Of a stretch of 64,000 bases of DNA, positions 45,126 through 55,843 are shown piece after piece; the first letter of the stretch is position 1; the number at the start of each line of letters is the position of its first letter. The stretch is from Phaeotremella fagi. Its lineage: Eukaryota; Basidiomycota; Tremellomycetes; Tremellales; Phaeotremellaceae. Made by a program: the position numbers and the translations under genes. The notes under the pieces are model-generated. The model was not told the origin of the DNA. It saw only the letters and a list, made by a program, of their open reading frames with translations, and did not search any database. The stretch lies in contig BCHU01000014.1 of NCBI GenBank assembly GCA_001599715.1, positions 62,001 to 126,000 on the forward strand. Direction: 5' to 3'.

Positions 45126-47190
45126 TCAAGTCGTAAATCTATTTCATGTCAGTATCAACATCAACCCAAAATATCAGACAAAACGTACACTCCAAGTAAT
45201 CTGAATGGCGGAGATGAAGTACCTTCATCACCCAATAACACGCATTCGACCTAACAACAAATCAGTCACTTGCTATGAACCCGCTTAAAAAGAAGACATA
45301 CATAATGAGGACCAGCTGCGACGTTCTCATCGATTTTCGTCAACCTAAACCAGACGTCAGTTAGACCAGTCATCCTGAAAGATTAACTCAAACTCACGTC
45401 GGTAAAGCCTCATGAACATTTGCATTGCCACTTAATTCCACTGCATTGGCGTAATTGTCGTCTACCCAACAAGCGACTCTTCCTTGAGGTCTATCTTCAG
45501 GGTTCCTAAAAACGATTTTCAATCAATAAAACTCCCACCCCTAAAGACCAAAAACTAGACCTACTGTAAATAATAAATCGAAACGTCCCCAGCACCCAAA
45601 ACCACCGGTACTCTCAATCGACTCCCAGGGATCTCACTATACCAATAATGTTTATCCTCCACAGCGGCACCTTTAGGTGGATGATAAGCCAACCAACCGC
45701 TCCCAAAGAAATGAGAAGGTGGTAAAGGATTAATCAAGTCGTCTGCACTAACGCAGAACGGCGCTACCTCCCTGAATTTAAGTATATCACTGGGTCTGTC
45801 GTGCAATCTTGCTTGGGGGACTTTGATGGCTCGGAGTTTCGATTGGATTGAACCACCTTCAGCGTCAATGTCTGAGGATGAGAAGGGTGAATTCGGTGAA
45901 GATCCTAGGACTAGACTGTCACCTTTGAGATTCTTTGAAGAGGTTAAAGCGGAAGTTTCTGTTTCGGACGGTGTGCCCATATATGGAACGTCGAACGCGT
46001 GACCCATAGTCGCTGCCCATCCTGCACAGATTTGAGTTTGGATATAAGAAACGATAATGTCGCATATCAAATCGTGCCCGGCTGGATTGGCCAGAACTGG
46101 ATCGGTAAAGTATTTAGATCTAGCTTCTTCTGGATCGGTGAGATATTCTTGATAGATTGCACCTTTGACACTGAAAGGTGTTAGTGCTGAACTCCAAACT
46201 ACATAGCTATTGGACCTACCTGATATGTGGGACGTCGTAGAATTGAGCGACGACAGTGTGTAACAATTCAGGACCAGCGAATCCGTTCTGAGCTTGGATC
46301 TGGGGTGCGAAATGACCCAAAATGATAACAGCAGGAGCTTCAGGTCGAATGAGAATGGATCGAACCAGAAGTTCGAAATGATTGAGCCATTGTGGGTCAC
46401 TAGTTCAATACGTCAGTGATCATTCAAATCCATATGTAGAGTTGGAACGTACTTTGGATCCGTGGCGTCGAATTCAAGAATGACCAAATCGACGTGATCA
46501 GGTAGATGGTGCATATGACAGAAAGCGAAATAAGCTGAATCGGTTCTTCTTGCTGCTCCGTTGGTCAATTCGTTCGATGGATGTGGAAAGACTGAATTCC
46601 ACCACTCGAAGAATCTAGTGGGATAACATCTTGATGACATTGGATCGTCACCTGCACCATGACATGCGGAAACTATACCAGTCATTAATCAAGTTTATAT
46701 TGAAACAAGAAATAGCCCACCTGAACCACCTAAAACACTTATCGTGACTGGCAACCCACTCATTCCTTTTTGGACGAGACGCTGGATCCTGGCACCTGAA
46801 CCAGTGTGCATTCTAGATTTGAGTAACGCCCATTGACCTCTTCTTTCGGTTATCACATCATTTGGACCAAAGACTGGACAGAAATCGAAAGGCGGTGGAT
46901 CTAATGATGAAGCGTTTAGGTAGTCTTTGGATGAAAGTAGATGAGTTCCTGTAGAGTAATAGGAGGTTGAGGTTTCGGATGATGATGCTGGGTGTTTGAG
47001 TTAGTTGACTGTTACAGCTACTCGTGGCTAACTCACAATAAAGTAATCTTGATAATGTCATTAAACCTATTATGCCTCCTATAACAAGCCAGACTCTTTG
47101 AGGTATACCTTGAAAAGAGTTAGTATTTGATGACCCAAACCTAAGTTCGCTCACCATAAAATAACGTAGATCTCCTACCGGACAACCCAT
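45126..47190 (-). CDS. Type II membrane protein with SGNH-hydrolase-like domain
   Basis: An N-terminal membrane helix (VWLVIGGIIGLMTLSRLLYC) follows a short cytosolic stretch, so the rest should be lumenal. Exons then give GLPVTISVLGGSVSACHGAG with a block-I-like GGS serine, and FFEWWNSVFPHPSNELTNGA. Next are VDLVILEFDATDP, APAVIILGHFAPQIQAQNGF and NPAGHDLICDIIVSYIQTQI, with the His expected near the C-terminal end of the fold. The last part (FGSGWLAYHPPKGAAVEDKH, AGDVSIYYLQ, GRVACWVDDNYANAVELSG) is a beta-rich extension. This layout fits fungal esterase/acyltransferase-like proteins of the secretory pathway; substrate unknown. The end depends on the last intron: 45126 if a GTACGT...ATAG intron is used, 45161 if not. 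Confidence 0.75.
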
Positions 47191-47316
47191 CTTCTGGATT
47201 CAACTTGACTTCCCGTAACATGACAAACAGGTTTTCTAGCACCAATAAGTATCCTATCACTTTCACTCGAACCTCTAGATTCTGAATATCTCTATCAACC
47301 ACTCAATCAAAGAATC

Positions 47317-47594
47317 CTAACGGGACCAAGCTCTCCAAGAAGTAGAAGTAGCTTTACCAGAAGCCAACAACTCCTGAATCTCTTGTTTACCGTGTGGTGT
47401 TATAGCTCTCCCTTTTGAGCTGAATAAAAGTCGATCCAGATGAGATATGCTGTTGAAAAATGAAATTGAATATGTTGGATTTATTCAAAATCAGAAGCTG
47501 AATTTGGATGGTGTTAGTCGCGACAACTACAACCTAGAATTACCACTTCAAGTAATAAGTCCACGTGGTCGACGCGTCTCTTCGAGAAAGTCAT
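47317..47594 (-). CDS. Possible small basic protein, gene model uncertain
   Basis: An ATG at 47592-47594 opens [18 protein letters not shown] downstream stretch reads [40 protein letters not shown], stopping at 47317-47319. Several GT/AG combinations with a GACTAAC branch point could join them, but none is clearly right in phase. The downstream peptide looks coding (balanced, helical and basic) and could be a ribosome-associated or mitochondrial small protein. It is divergent from PSF2, 82 bp between start codons. Not recognised. Confidence 0.3.
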
Positions 47595-47676
47595 TTTGGA
47601 TCTCTACACCTCATCATCCTCATCATCAACATCCCCGTCGTCGCCATCAAACCCTCTCTCACCACCACCCGCTCCG

Positions 47677-48506
47677 ATGGCCCTACCAAAAATCTTAGAA
47701 CCATCACTAACGCCTGATGAATTATCGTTCATAGCCGAAGATGATTTGATCAGTATCGTACCGTTATTCTCAATGACCAGAGTGAGGTTGTTAAGTGTAA
47801 GTCTGAGTTTTGGTTATGGCTTTGTGCTGAATGGTGAAAAAGGGAATTTATGGACCGTTCACACCGCCTTCTGCTTGTAGTGTACCCCTCTGGTTGGCGA
47901 TTTCTTTGAAACGTAAAAGGAAATGTAGAATCGTTAATCCAGATTGGTTGACTGTTGGTACGTTAATTTCTAGCGTCAGAACCGTGATGAATGAAAGATG
48001 CTGATCAGCGTCACAGACAAATTAGAAACACTTTTATCGGAGGAAAGGAAAAATGCAGAAGGGTTTGAGAGATTACCCAGGAGATTTATTGAGACTTCGA
48101 AAATATTACTTGATGTGTGAGTCAATATATTGCGGAATGGACTAAGCTGATGTTGGTTTATAGGGCATCAGACGATTTGATCCAATCTTCAAATCTACGG
48201 TCATTGTTAAAAGATTTACGTGAAGTTCGTCAAGCAAAAATAAGGACTGGTTTACAGAGTGAAGGAGTGATGAGGGGGTCGTATCTACAAGTAAATTCAT
48301 TCTTTTTTCAATGGTAAAATGGAAGCTGATTGAGAGGATAGGTTACGAATCTAACGCCGTTGGAGTTGACTGAACTTAAACCGTTCTTAGTCAAGGCAAT
48401 GGGAATTATGCAAGGTCTTGAACCTAATCAGGAGGACGAGGAGGACGAGGACGAGGATCCTGAAGAGGTCGGATATGGGAGAGAGGGGACTGTTGATACG
48501 GTTTAG
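47677..48506 (+). CDS. PSF2: GINS complex subunit PSF2
   Basis: PSF2 is part of the GINS tetramer in the replicative CMG helicase. The start [20 protein letters not shown] plus [19 protein letters not shown] is followed, after an intron, by [20 protein letters not shown] and [18 protein letters not shown]. The helical C-terminal part has [32 protein letters not shown] and [20 protein letters not shown], then an acidic tail ([12 protein letters not shown]). Five exons. The frame is open upstream of this ATG but without another ATG. Confidence 0.92.
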
Positions 48507-49520
48507 AATGGGGCATTATCTCCCTTCAATGAGGTGTTGTTGAGGTTTATCCTCCGACGTAGGGCTGTAAGTCAAGTACAACACAAGGTTTTTCAAATCT
48601 GACTTTCATTTTTTGTAGCTAATCATCTGAGTCTTTCTGGACACAGAGAACGCTCGCCCAAGGGGCTATCTGGATTTCAAATCAATACCATTACGAATAT
48701 GGTTCTTCGAGCTAGATAAGAATCTGTGAATAAATCTTACATAGATAACCCATTCGGCTTTTGGAAGTGAAATTGGTTTTGTAAATATGGATGATTGCGG
48801 GATGTGAATGATGAACTGAACACTAGAATCTTAATGGCTTTACAAGTGTTTCTTCAATAGTCTCAAGTACTCGTACATGGCTTTGAGACTTAAACAGTTA
48901 TTTCTTCATTGTGAGACTACTGTCCTTTGTGCTTACGGAATGTTCGATACTCGTTTGTCCTTGTACAGGAGAACAAATGAACTGTGGCAAAACACCCAGC
49001 TGGTCTTACAAGTTTTACATTTACTTCTATGTACCCCCGAAATCTAATAACGCAAAATGGTCTTGAAAGCAAATTCATCCCTTTCCATACGTCAACTGTT
49101 TTGTTTTAGCCTCGAATGTAATAACACCTTTCAACAGGTCTTCAACGAAGGTCAATCTCCTTCAAACGGTCATGAAACGGCGGCGAGTAAATAAGTCTCT
49201 TTTCACATGACAAACGTTTTACAGAGCGAGGTAGAATGAATTTGGCTCCGAGTGAGTCGAACCTTTGATATAGCCTTCTTGAGGAAGTCTCCTGACCCCT
49301 TCTAACGGTTATGTGACGTCTGATATTCAAACCTGACAAAGGATTGAAAAGTGTGGGTCATCGGTTTTTTAAGTAAGAAGGCCACTTGGTTTTGTCGTTA
49401 TAGACATATAAATACTTCACATTTTTCTTGTTTCCATTGCCATTTCTTCCAACCAATTCATTTTTCCTATCAACTTCCCCCTCAAGTTCTAAATACCACT
49501 TTAGTTTCAATTTTTCACTC
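48507..49520. other. Intergenic kilobase before the fourth accessory island
   Basis: There is no coding signal apart from weak short frames. TATAAATACTT at about 49407-49417 is a likely core promoter for the gene at 49521. Confidence 0.45.
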
Positions 49521-50237
49521 ATGTCTGAAGACTCAACAAGTATTCAGTCAATCACCAAGTCAGTCAACGAGATGTCAGTCGACAACACCAACATCCAGTC
49601 CGACACTACTCGTACCACCACCATCAAAAGTCAACAAACCCCCGAGTCCCAAAACAACTCCTCCAAACAGACTCTCAAAGGCCGAATTCTCGAAGACGAC
49701 GAATTCGACGTTCCCGATGGGATGGCGTATGCTTTCAAGGCTTCATCAGTTTCAGGTCAAGACCTCCACTCAACCTTTCAAAAGGGCAAAACATACTTGT
49801 GGAATGTCCGCGAGAAGAAAATATACCCAACCTCCGAAGACGGTGTTAAAAGCTCGTTCAAATCAGTCAGCTATGTTGGTGATCAAGAGGAGTATCCTGC
49901 TAACCCAGCTCCAAATCCAGGGGACGAAGAAGAGCATTCAACCTACTTCAAAGCCAAAGAAGCGCACGACCAAAGTCAAAAACTAGCTCGTCTCATTAAG
50001 GAGGGTATAGCCAGTGCTATCGACCAACTAGACGCCGAGAATCAATCAATGGAGTTCTTCAGATGCTCGCTCATGCTCAGAGAGAAGGTGGATGGGATGT
50101 ATGTAACAGCTTTCAAAGAAGCTGAGAACAAATTCTATTCACAATTCAATGATACCATTCACGCTAAGTATGAACAAATAACCGAAGTTGACTTCACTGG
50201 TTTCTTCAACGTCGAAAATGTTGATGCCTCAGACTAA
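49521..50237 (+). CDS. Unrecognised acidic helical protein
   Basis: This 238-residue single-exon protein starts MSEDSTSIQSITKSVNEMSV. The first 60 residues are Ser/Thr/Gln-rich and disordered. A middle part (DEFDVPDGMAYAFKASSVSG, YLWNVREKKIYPTSEDG) is followed by a long helical region (AHDQSQKLARLIKEGIASAI, FFRCSLMLREKVDGMYVTAF, KEAENKFYSQFNDTIHAKYE) and an acidic end. It has no targeting signal. The C-terminal helices weakly resemble those of the broken gene at 3330-3963. The start is the ATG following a typical T/C-rich leader. No function recognised. Confidence 0.78.
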   Translation: MSEDSTSIQSITKSVNEMSVDNTNIQSDTTRTTTIKSQQTPESQNNSSKQTLKGRILEDDEFDVPDGMAYAFKASSVSGQDLHSTFQKGKTYLWNVREKKIYPTSEDGVKSSFKSVSYVGDQEEYPANPAPNPGDEEEHSTYFKAKEAHDQSQKLARLIKEGIASAIDQLDAENQSMEFFRCSLMLREKVDGMYVTAFKEAENKFYSQFNDTIHAKYEQITEVDFTGFFNVENVDASD

Positions 50238-50733
50238 GGCTCTTCTATAAATGGTTCTTAGGTGTTGTGAGGTTTATGGGTAGAGAGTATGGTTGAGAAT
50301 GAACATTGTGTGGTTTAAGAGGAATTTGTTTTTGGTAGTGTGAAAGTCAGATATTTGTGTTTGTGTAAAGTGATGAAAGATCTGTGGATGTTGATGCTCC
50401 GGCACATGCAGTTTGCAGAAAGCATTTCGGATTGATTTGATCATTTCTCTTGCTATTTGTCAAACATCTTACCAACCCAATTGGAGTTGCGTACGATTAC
50501 CCTAAATGTAAAATTAACGACAGGGTTGAATGAACATGTCGCTGACACGGACAAAACATTTGTAGTGAGGCGATTACAACAAGGAGGGATGTTGCAACAA
50601 GTCTTTAGATTTTCTCAACAAGTAAGTTAACATGTATTTATGCATCCGACACTACTACCTCTGCCTCCTGTTCACCTCAGACTATAACTACTAACACAAA
50701 CCAACACCATGACATACCCAAAGATTGGATGAA
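50238..50733. other. Intergenic, convergent 3' flanks
   Basis: No gene or repeat was recognised. Confidence 0.4.
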
Positions 50734-51055
50734 TCACTCATTAGTGGTGGCGTCGTCAGCACTAGCGGAGCTTGGTTGGTCTTCTGCTTGGGTTGTTTGT
50801 TGGGAAGTAGCGTTTTGGGTACTTCTAATCAATCGTCAGTTGATATAGGATTTTCAGTATACACGACGAGACTCACTGAGCTCCTGCTTTTGTTTTAGCT
50901 ATGAATTGGAGCGCTAGCACCATAGCACCTAATGAAGTGGTGTCTGAGATGTTTTGACCTTGAGTTGATGTCTGTTGATTTTTTTCTCCTTGAGCTGTTG
51001 AGATACTTGTGTTGGTGTTTTTGTCGACTGGTTGGTTCTCTGGAATTTCTGACAT
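50734..51055 (-). CDS. Small Ser/Thr/Gln-rich protein
   Basis: Two exons join through GTGAGT and GATTAG to give about 85 residues: MSEIPENQPVDKNTNTSIST, then QNISDTTSLGAMVLALQFIA, then STQNATSQQTTQAEDQPSSA, ending DDATTNE. One short hydrophobic helix (LGAMVLALQFIA) sits between two disordered polar stretches. The stop is at 50734-50736. It resembles its two neighbours in size, orientation, composition and two-to-three exon layout. No function recognised. Confidence 0.55.
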
Positions 51056-51486
51056 ATTAATGTTGTGAATCTTCTTGATGATTGAATCTGTCTGGTGGAA
51101 AGGTTTAGTATTTTGATGATGTGGGATGAAAGAAAGAGAAAATGAAAGAGGTGGGGACATATCAGTAGAATACACGATATCGGACTTTAATGAAAGAAGG
51201 CGTTCAAGATAAGGATTTGGTGATTTTTCTCATCGGGAAACTCGTCACATACTTCTTTTTCATTATTTTTGTAGTGAGCAACGCTGATATTCCCGAATTA
51301 GAAGACATTTCTTGCGAGATTCTTTATTTGTCCGACTTAGATAGTCTTCGGGGAGTCATGAAAGAATAGCAGCTAATGAGTGCGGCAGAATTTCATCAGA
51401 GACCTCTATGGGAGTGTACAATCGAGGTAATATCTATCTAAAAAATGCCATTCCAGGGACATCTTAGACATCTGGGTGGTATCATC
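51056..51486. other. Spacer between small minus-strand genes
   Basis: It contains leader sequence for the gene at 50734-51055 and the 3' flank of the next gene. Nothing else was seen. Confidence 0.4.
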
Positions 51487-51955
51487 TTATTCTCTTTTCT
51501 CTTCTTCAGCCTCACTGATGTCGTTTTCCATCTCTTCATCGTCTAAGGATTGCCTATGAAGAGGTCAGCAAGAGCTTCATCTTTGTCTAAGATCTCTTAC
51601 TCAGATATGATCTCGGCAGTGATTTTCCTCAAAACATTTCTCTCGGTGGTTGATTTCTCCCCTCGTCGACTGACAGAACTCTTTGTATCGTTTTCATCGA
51701 GTATATTGATTTGTGGTTCGGAAGTATCAAGTGTGTCAACACCTGAGGAGTCTTTATCATCCATTTCTCTACTAAGTCACCATCAGTAACAAAATATCTC
51801 TGGACAAAACCGAGGTCAAACAAAACAACTCACTTGATATGCCGATCGAGAAGTTGAGTGGCATTTAGCAGTCTTGCCATTGTTTCCGAATCCAAATTTT
51901 GTGGAGGTTGATTTTCTTTGTCAGAAATCTCACTAATCGAGCTCCCTCTTGACAT
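51487..51955 (-). CDS. Small acidic protein
   Basis: Three exons, with GTGAGT and GTAAGA donors, give MSRGSSISEISDKENQPPQN, LDSETMARLLNATQLLDRHI, then EMDDKDSSGVDTLDTSEPQI, ERNVLRKITAEIISE and finally QSLDDEEMENDISEAEEEKR. Amphipathic helices are likely around ARLLNATQLLDR and LRKITAEIIS. Highly charged with no targeting signal or recognised domain. Splice phases close across all junctions, which supports the model. Confidence 0.6.
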
Positions 51956-52297
51956 TTTATGTTTTTGAAGTACTTTGTTAAAGGTAAAGGGCAAGTAATA
52001 GTTAGATAATAGGTAAAGATAAATTCGATCAAAATTGTCCCAACTGCTAAGACGTAAAGTTTTTTCTGATCATTTTCATTTGTAATTTGTTGTGGAGCGC
52101 AAAATGAAAGGATGATTTTGAAAAGACTGCTAAAAATTCATAGATTTACTTGAAGCAATATGTCTTCGTCTCGTTTCTAATGGGTCGGAAGTTCAAAATC
52201 TCGGGATAATCGAGGTTCAGATAATGCAAGTGTGGCGTGCCACATTTCAAATGCTGTAGGAAGATGATTCTGCAGCAAAAGTCTACATAACAAATAT
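51956..52297. other. Spacer between small minus-strand genes
   Basis: No gene or repeat was recognised. Confidence 0.4.
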
Positions 52298-52650
52298 CTA
52301 TCCACCTTCGGTGGAATTATCTGTCTTCGTATCTTGACTAACTACCGTAACACTGGATTCGGAAACTGAGTTGAGTACCGACCACAGATCAGCTGGATTT
52401 TCAACGCCAGTGACTGGCGATGAGGGAGGAGTGAAACCGTAACTTTTGGTAGTCGGAGAAGATAACGAGAGGCTAGGCAATTTCAATCAATCCACCCATC
52501 TTCTTAAATAGTAGCTACTTACTCCTCGAATTTGACTGAACCAATATCCGTATCCCCCTGTTGAGTTGTTTTGGTGTCCGGTTGGTCAGAAGTATTTTCT
52601 ATTTCATGAACGGTGATGGTAATTTTTGGATGATTTTTATTTGTTGGCAT
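52298..52650 (-). CDS. Small Ser/Thr-rich protein
   Basis: Two exons (GTAAGT donor after GAGGA, CCTAG acceptor) give about 95 residues: MPTNKNHPKITITVHEIENT, SDQPDTKTTQQGDTDIGSVK, then DLSLSSPTTKSYGFTPPSSP and NPADLWSVLNSVSESSVTVV, ending STEGG. Disordered with one possible helix (LWSVLNSVSES). It lies on the same strand as the two preceding small genes. The frame is open to 52752, but the ATG at 52650 gives the better leader. Function unknown. Confidence 0.5.
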
Positions 52651-53072
52651 TGGATGTTCTTCGTTGATTAAGAAGTCCCGTAGTGAGGATATTGATGTAA
52701 TTAAGAGCTTGGACCTTGGGCTAGGGAGAAACAGTGAATCTGAAAAATACAAGTGATTGTAGATTCTTCTATCGAAGACCTGTTTGTTGATATCAGAAGT
52801 CCAAGTTCGATATGCATTCTTCGGGAAATGAGAAGAACATCTATTTTGATTGTGGACGGTTCGGCAAAATCCCTTTTGCCCGCCTTCCTACTGAAACAAA
52901 GCAACAACGAGTTACTTAGCTTCATTCTGCTAATCAACATACGGTTTTGCTTCATTGTCATCAAATCCACTTTCAGTCTTTCCAATCCCTCTCTTTCAGC
53001 TCTCGTTGTACTTTTCGACAAAGCCAAGTTGCCAAGCGCACAGAGATTCAACACAAAACACATTGCATCATC
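52651..53072. other. Divergent spacer
   Basis: Overlapping open frames on opposite strands (about 52701-53201) mirror each other and lack conserved content, so neither is called. This is upstream sequence for the small minus gene and the frameshifted plus gene. Confidence 0.4.
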
Positions 53073-53539
53073 ATGTCCGCCTACTCGAACTCCCATAGAA
53101 AATCCTCCCAAGTCACGCTCGATATCACATCTACTTGGGATGGCGACAGTGCTGTTGAAGATCCGATTCCCTGCAGTATCAAGTATAATACTGTAATACA
53201 TTCGGAGGCATTGCTAATGATCAAATCATTACTGCTCTTGCTCTTCCCAATTTCAATCTCCAAAGTATCAACAAGTCCCATTTCGACCTCCGACTGATTC
53301 CCACCGACGCTGGTGATGGACTCTGCAGAGATATCACTTTTGAGGTATATACGGTGATAATTCCTAAATGTCGTGCATCAACTGATATTAAGACTATCAC
53401 TGTTGGTGGAATAATCAGTTGGTTAAACGGTGGAAACAATACCAGTGACTCAGTTCAGGAGATACGAGTTGATCATCCTGCAGCTGGGCGGAAGAGGGGA
53501 TTTAGTGTATTCCAGAACGAAGTGTGTGAGAGGAATTGA
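53073..53539 (+). pseudogene. Frameshifted first copy of a three-gene family
   Basis: The start MSAYSNSHRKSSQVTLDITS plus TWDGDSAVEDPIPCSI aligns with the starts of the proteins at 53932 and 55005 (S..TSxWDG....DPIPCS). After about codon 44 the frame goes wrong. The adjacent frame then continues the family pattern: IANDQIITALALPNFNLQSI, HFDLRLIPTDAGDGLCRDIT, VGGIISWLNGGNN. It stays open to the TGA at 53537-53539. One base difference near 53200-53207 accounts for it, and no intron with sensible length fits. It is likely inactive in this strain, or there is a sequence error. Confidence 0.7.
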
Positions 53540-53931
53540 AAAGGGACACGGAAAAGGGATCACATTTGTACTGTGGTACTTTACATACTGTATGCGGCGT
53601 GGACGTGAAATCTGCTTAACAGAATAACTGAAATGTAACGGCACACAAACTATAGTGAGATTGTCCTCATCATTGATGAAACTTTACTTACAGAAGTCCT
53701 TTCAATACTGTATCGTCCGTTCTCCGTCTCGTCCGTTCTAAGTACAATAGCGATTTGATCCGATCTTGTTAACCGATGCAATCCAGTTCAATCCATCATT
53801 GCGCAGCAAAGGAATGTGTTTCCTTTCGTTCTAGCGTTGGCAAGGAGGTATAAGTACTTGGGCATTGTCTTTTTTCAATAGTTCTTTTCATTCCCCTCTC
53901 GACGCCCAATTCAAACAAACACTCTCAAGTC
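53540..53931 (+). promoter_or_regulatory. Upstream region shared with the next family copy
   Basis: TAGCGTTGGC (53832-53841) and TATAAGTACTTG (53849-53860) lie about 100 and 80 bp before the ATG. The same pair occurs at 54871-54880 and 54881-54892 before the third copy. Confidence 0.55.
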
Positions 53932-54312
53932 ATGTCTTCAACCAAACATACCGCTTTACTCTCCTTCGAGATCACCTCCGCCTGGGACGGTATGGATTTG
54001 GTTCTAGATCCAATCCCTTGTTCCATTGATTTCTACGAAGTACGTGGACCGGGTGCTACACGCGAAATCACCAAAGCCCTTCACTGTGCCGATGGTGAAG
54101 AGAAACCTCTCTTCAGATTCAAACTCCAAAGCGACCCAGAATCGTACGAACATTTCAAACTCATCCCAACTTCAGACGAATTTTTATACGGTTGTTCAGA
54201 CATCTCATTCGGTAAACCGCGGTCCGCTCAACAGCGTGGGGCGGAAGGTGAGAATACAAAAGTCAAGCTCGAGGCTTTTGTCAGTTGGACCCAGATTGAA
54301 GAAGGTAAATAA
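53932..54312 (+). CDS. Small family protein, copy 2 (unrecognised)
   Basis: This 126-residue protein reads MSSTKHTALLSFEITSAWDG, LDPIPCSIDFYEV, ATREITKALHCADGEEKPLF, FKLIPTSDEFLYGCSDISFG and LEAFVSWTQIEEGK. The alternation of hydrophobic and polar residues suggests a beta-sandwich. Cys residues in PIPCS, LHC and YGCSD are shared with copy 3. It may extend by an intron after EEG (GTAAAT ... AACAG), which would only change the last residues. No signal peptide and no known domain. Confidence 0.8.
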   Translation: MSSTKHTALLSFEITSAWDGMDLVLDPIPCSIDFYEVRGPGATREITKALHCADGEEKPLFRFKLQSDPESYEHFKLIPTSDEFLYGCSDISFGKPRSAQQRGAEGENTKVKLEAFVSWTQIEEGK

Positions 54313-55004
54313 TATCTTTCTTGTTAATCCGAGTTTGGACTTGTCTAATGCATTTTGTTAAACAGCTGCTTAAAACGTCGAACCAAGTTGTCCAGGTGGC
54401 TGTGTGAAAAGGTGATTACACGTACAACACATTGTCTTTGATGCACTATGTTCTCATGATGTCCCACCCCTTGATGGGATAAGGGACAATGTCCTCAAGT
54501 TGCGTTGACCTTTTTGACGTAAAGCCAGGGGCAGACCTCGCTTTTGTCCTTCATAACATGTCATAGTGCTGTAGTGTACTCGTTGAGTAATCTAAAGAGT
54601 GATACATAGATATTTTGGCAGAGGCAAATACATTGGATCTCAGATTACGAATAAATTGTTGGATGAAAACTCGATCGCTCGTCTTTCAAATCAAATTCTA
54701 CCATCTATAAAGATAGTATCACAACCTCCTTGGAGTGAATTCTGTAGATACATGAGCGACCTATTCCGGGGCTTCGTATCGGATTACAATGTAATCCTTT
54801 CAGTTGACCTTTTTTTGTGGAGCAAGGGATTGTGTAATCTCATATCCGTCAGTACGGTGGCCTTCTTTGATAGCGTTGGCGATAAGTACTTGATTTTTTG
54901 GTCTTCATTTCCTCTTTCTTAAATATTTCTATTCTTCACTTTTTCCAACCAACCATCCTACAATTGAATTCCCCGTTTAATAAATTTCCAAACGTGCATC
55001 AATC
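54313..55004. other. Spacer with duplicated upstream box
   Basis: It holds the TAGCGTTGGC/GATAAGTACTTG pair (54871-54892) and a T/C-rich leader before 55005. An open frame at 54599-54922 has no support. Confidence 0.45.
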
Positions 55005-55448
55005 ATGTCTACCGACGTCACTTCAACCAAACATACCGCTGTTATCTCCTTCGACGTCACCTCGACCTGGGATGGGAGTTGTTCTGTCCCAAATCCAATC
55101 GTTTGTAGCACTTCTTTCAACAATGTGGTTTCAGAGGATGCTACTCCCGAAATCAAGAAGGCTCTTCACTGTTTCGACAGTCGCGGAAAAACCTTCAGAT
55201 ACAAGCTCAAAAGTGTCGATGGGTCCGACGAAAAATTCTCACTCACACCTACGTCAAACGATTTTATGGAAGGTTGTTCAAACATCTCTTTCGAGAAACA
55301 GAGCTTTGTGTGTTATGGGGTAGGAGGTCCAACTGAGAATAAGTTAGTTATGCTCACGGCTGAGGTTAGCTGGAACCAAGATCAACCTATTCAAGAAAGT
55401 GGGAACGACGAGGGTAAGGAGTCCGGCCCCACCGACAACTCCGAATAA
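55005..55448 (+). CDS. Small family protein, copy 3 (unrecognised)
   Basis: This 147-residue protein reads MSTDVTSTKHTAVISFDVTS plus TWDGSCSVPNPIVCS, ATPEIKKALHCFDSRGKTFR, FSLTPTSNDFMEGCSNISFE and VMLTAEVSWNQDQ. It ends in an acidic tail (ESGNDEGKESG) absent from copy 2. Conserved positions with copies 1 and 2 include TSxWDG, the Cys after PI, LHC and the terminal V/ISW. The layout suggests a small secreted-like beta-fold without a signal peptide. Function unknown. Confidence 0.82.
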   Translation: MSTDVTSTKHTAVISFDVTSTWDGSCSVPNPIVCSTSFNNVVSEDATPEIKKALHCFDSRGKTFRYKLKSVDGSDEKFSLTPTSNDFMEGCSNISFEKQSFVCYGVGGPTENKLVMLTAEVSWNQDQPIQESGNDEGKESGPTDNSE

Positions 55449-55843
55449 TCCTTCCTTTCAATGATGTTTTCATCAAAAGAAAGATAATCCTGTTTTCGCG
55501 GTAGTTTGTGGTTGAATGGGGATGGTCGTATAAGGGTTGTTGTAGTTATTTCGTAGTTTATGCACAAAAGTGGTGGATGACTGGCATGTACGTTTGATCT
55601 GTGAAAAGTCATTATGCGATTTTATGTAGAATATTGCACTCATGAGGTAAACAGTAAACAGCCTTACATATTTTGGGTTGCAACTGAAACTGCAATGCAT
55701 CTATATTATCATACGAATTTCGGAAACATCTAACATCAAATCTCAGAAACCAATCCAATCTTAATTCCTTGAAATCAAATACCACCATCTATAAAAGAAC
55801 AATTTCTTTAGTCAAAGCCACATCGACAGTATCAGTCTCAGAA
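55449..55843. other. Convergent 3' flank
   Basis: Only weak minus-strand frames are present. No repeat was recognised. Confidence 0.4.

Noticed and set aside
52701..53201. Long antisense and sense frames before the three-gene family
   Set aside because: The sense and antisense frames overlap almost fully, and neither has conserved segments.
54599..54922. 107-codon frame between family copies 2 and 3
   Set aside because: No family motif, and it covers the conserved promoter boxes.
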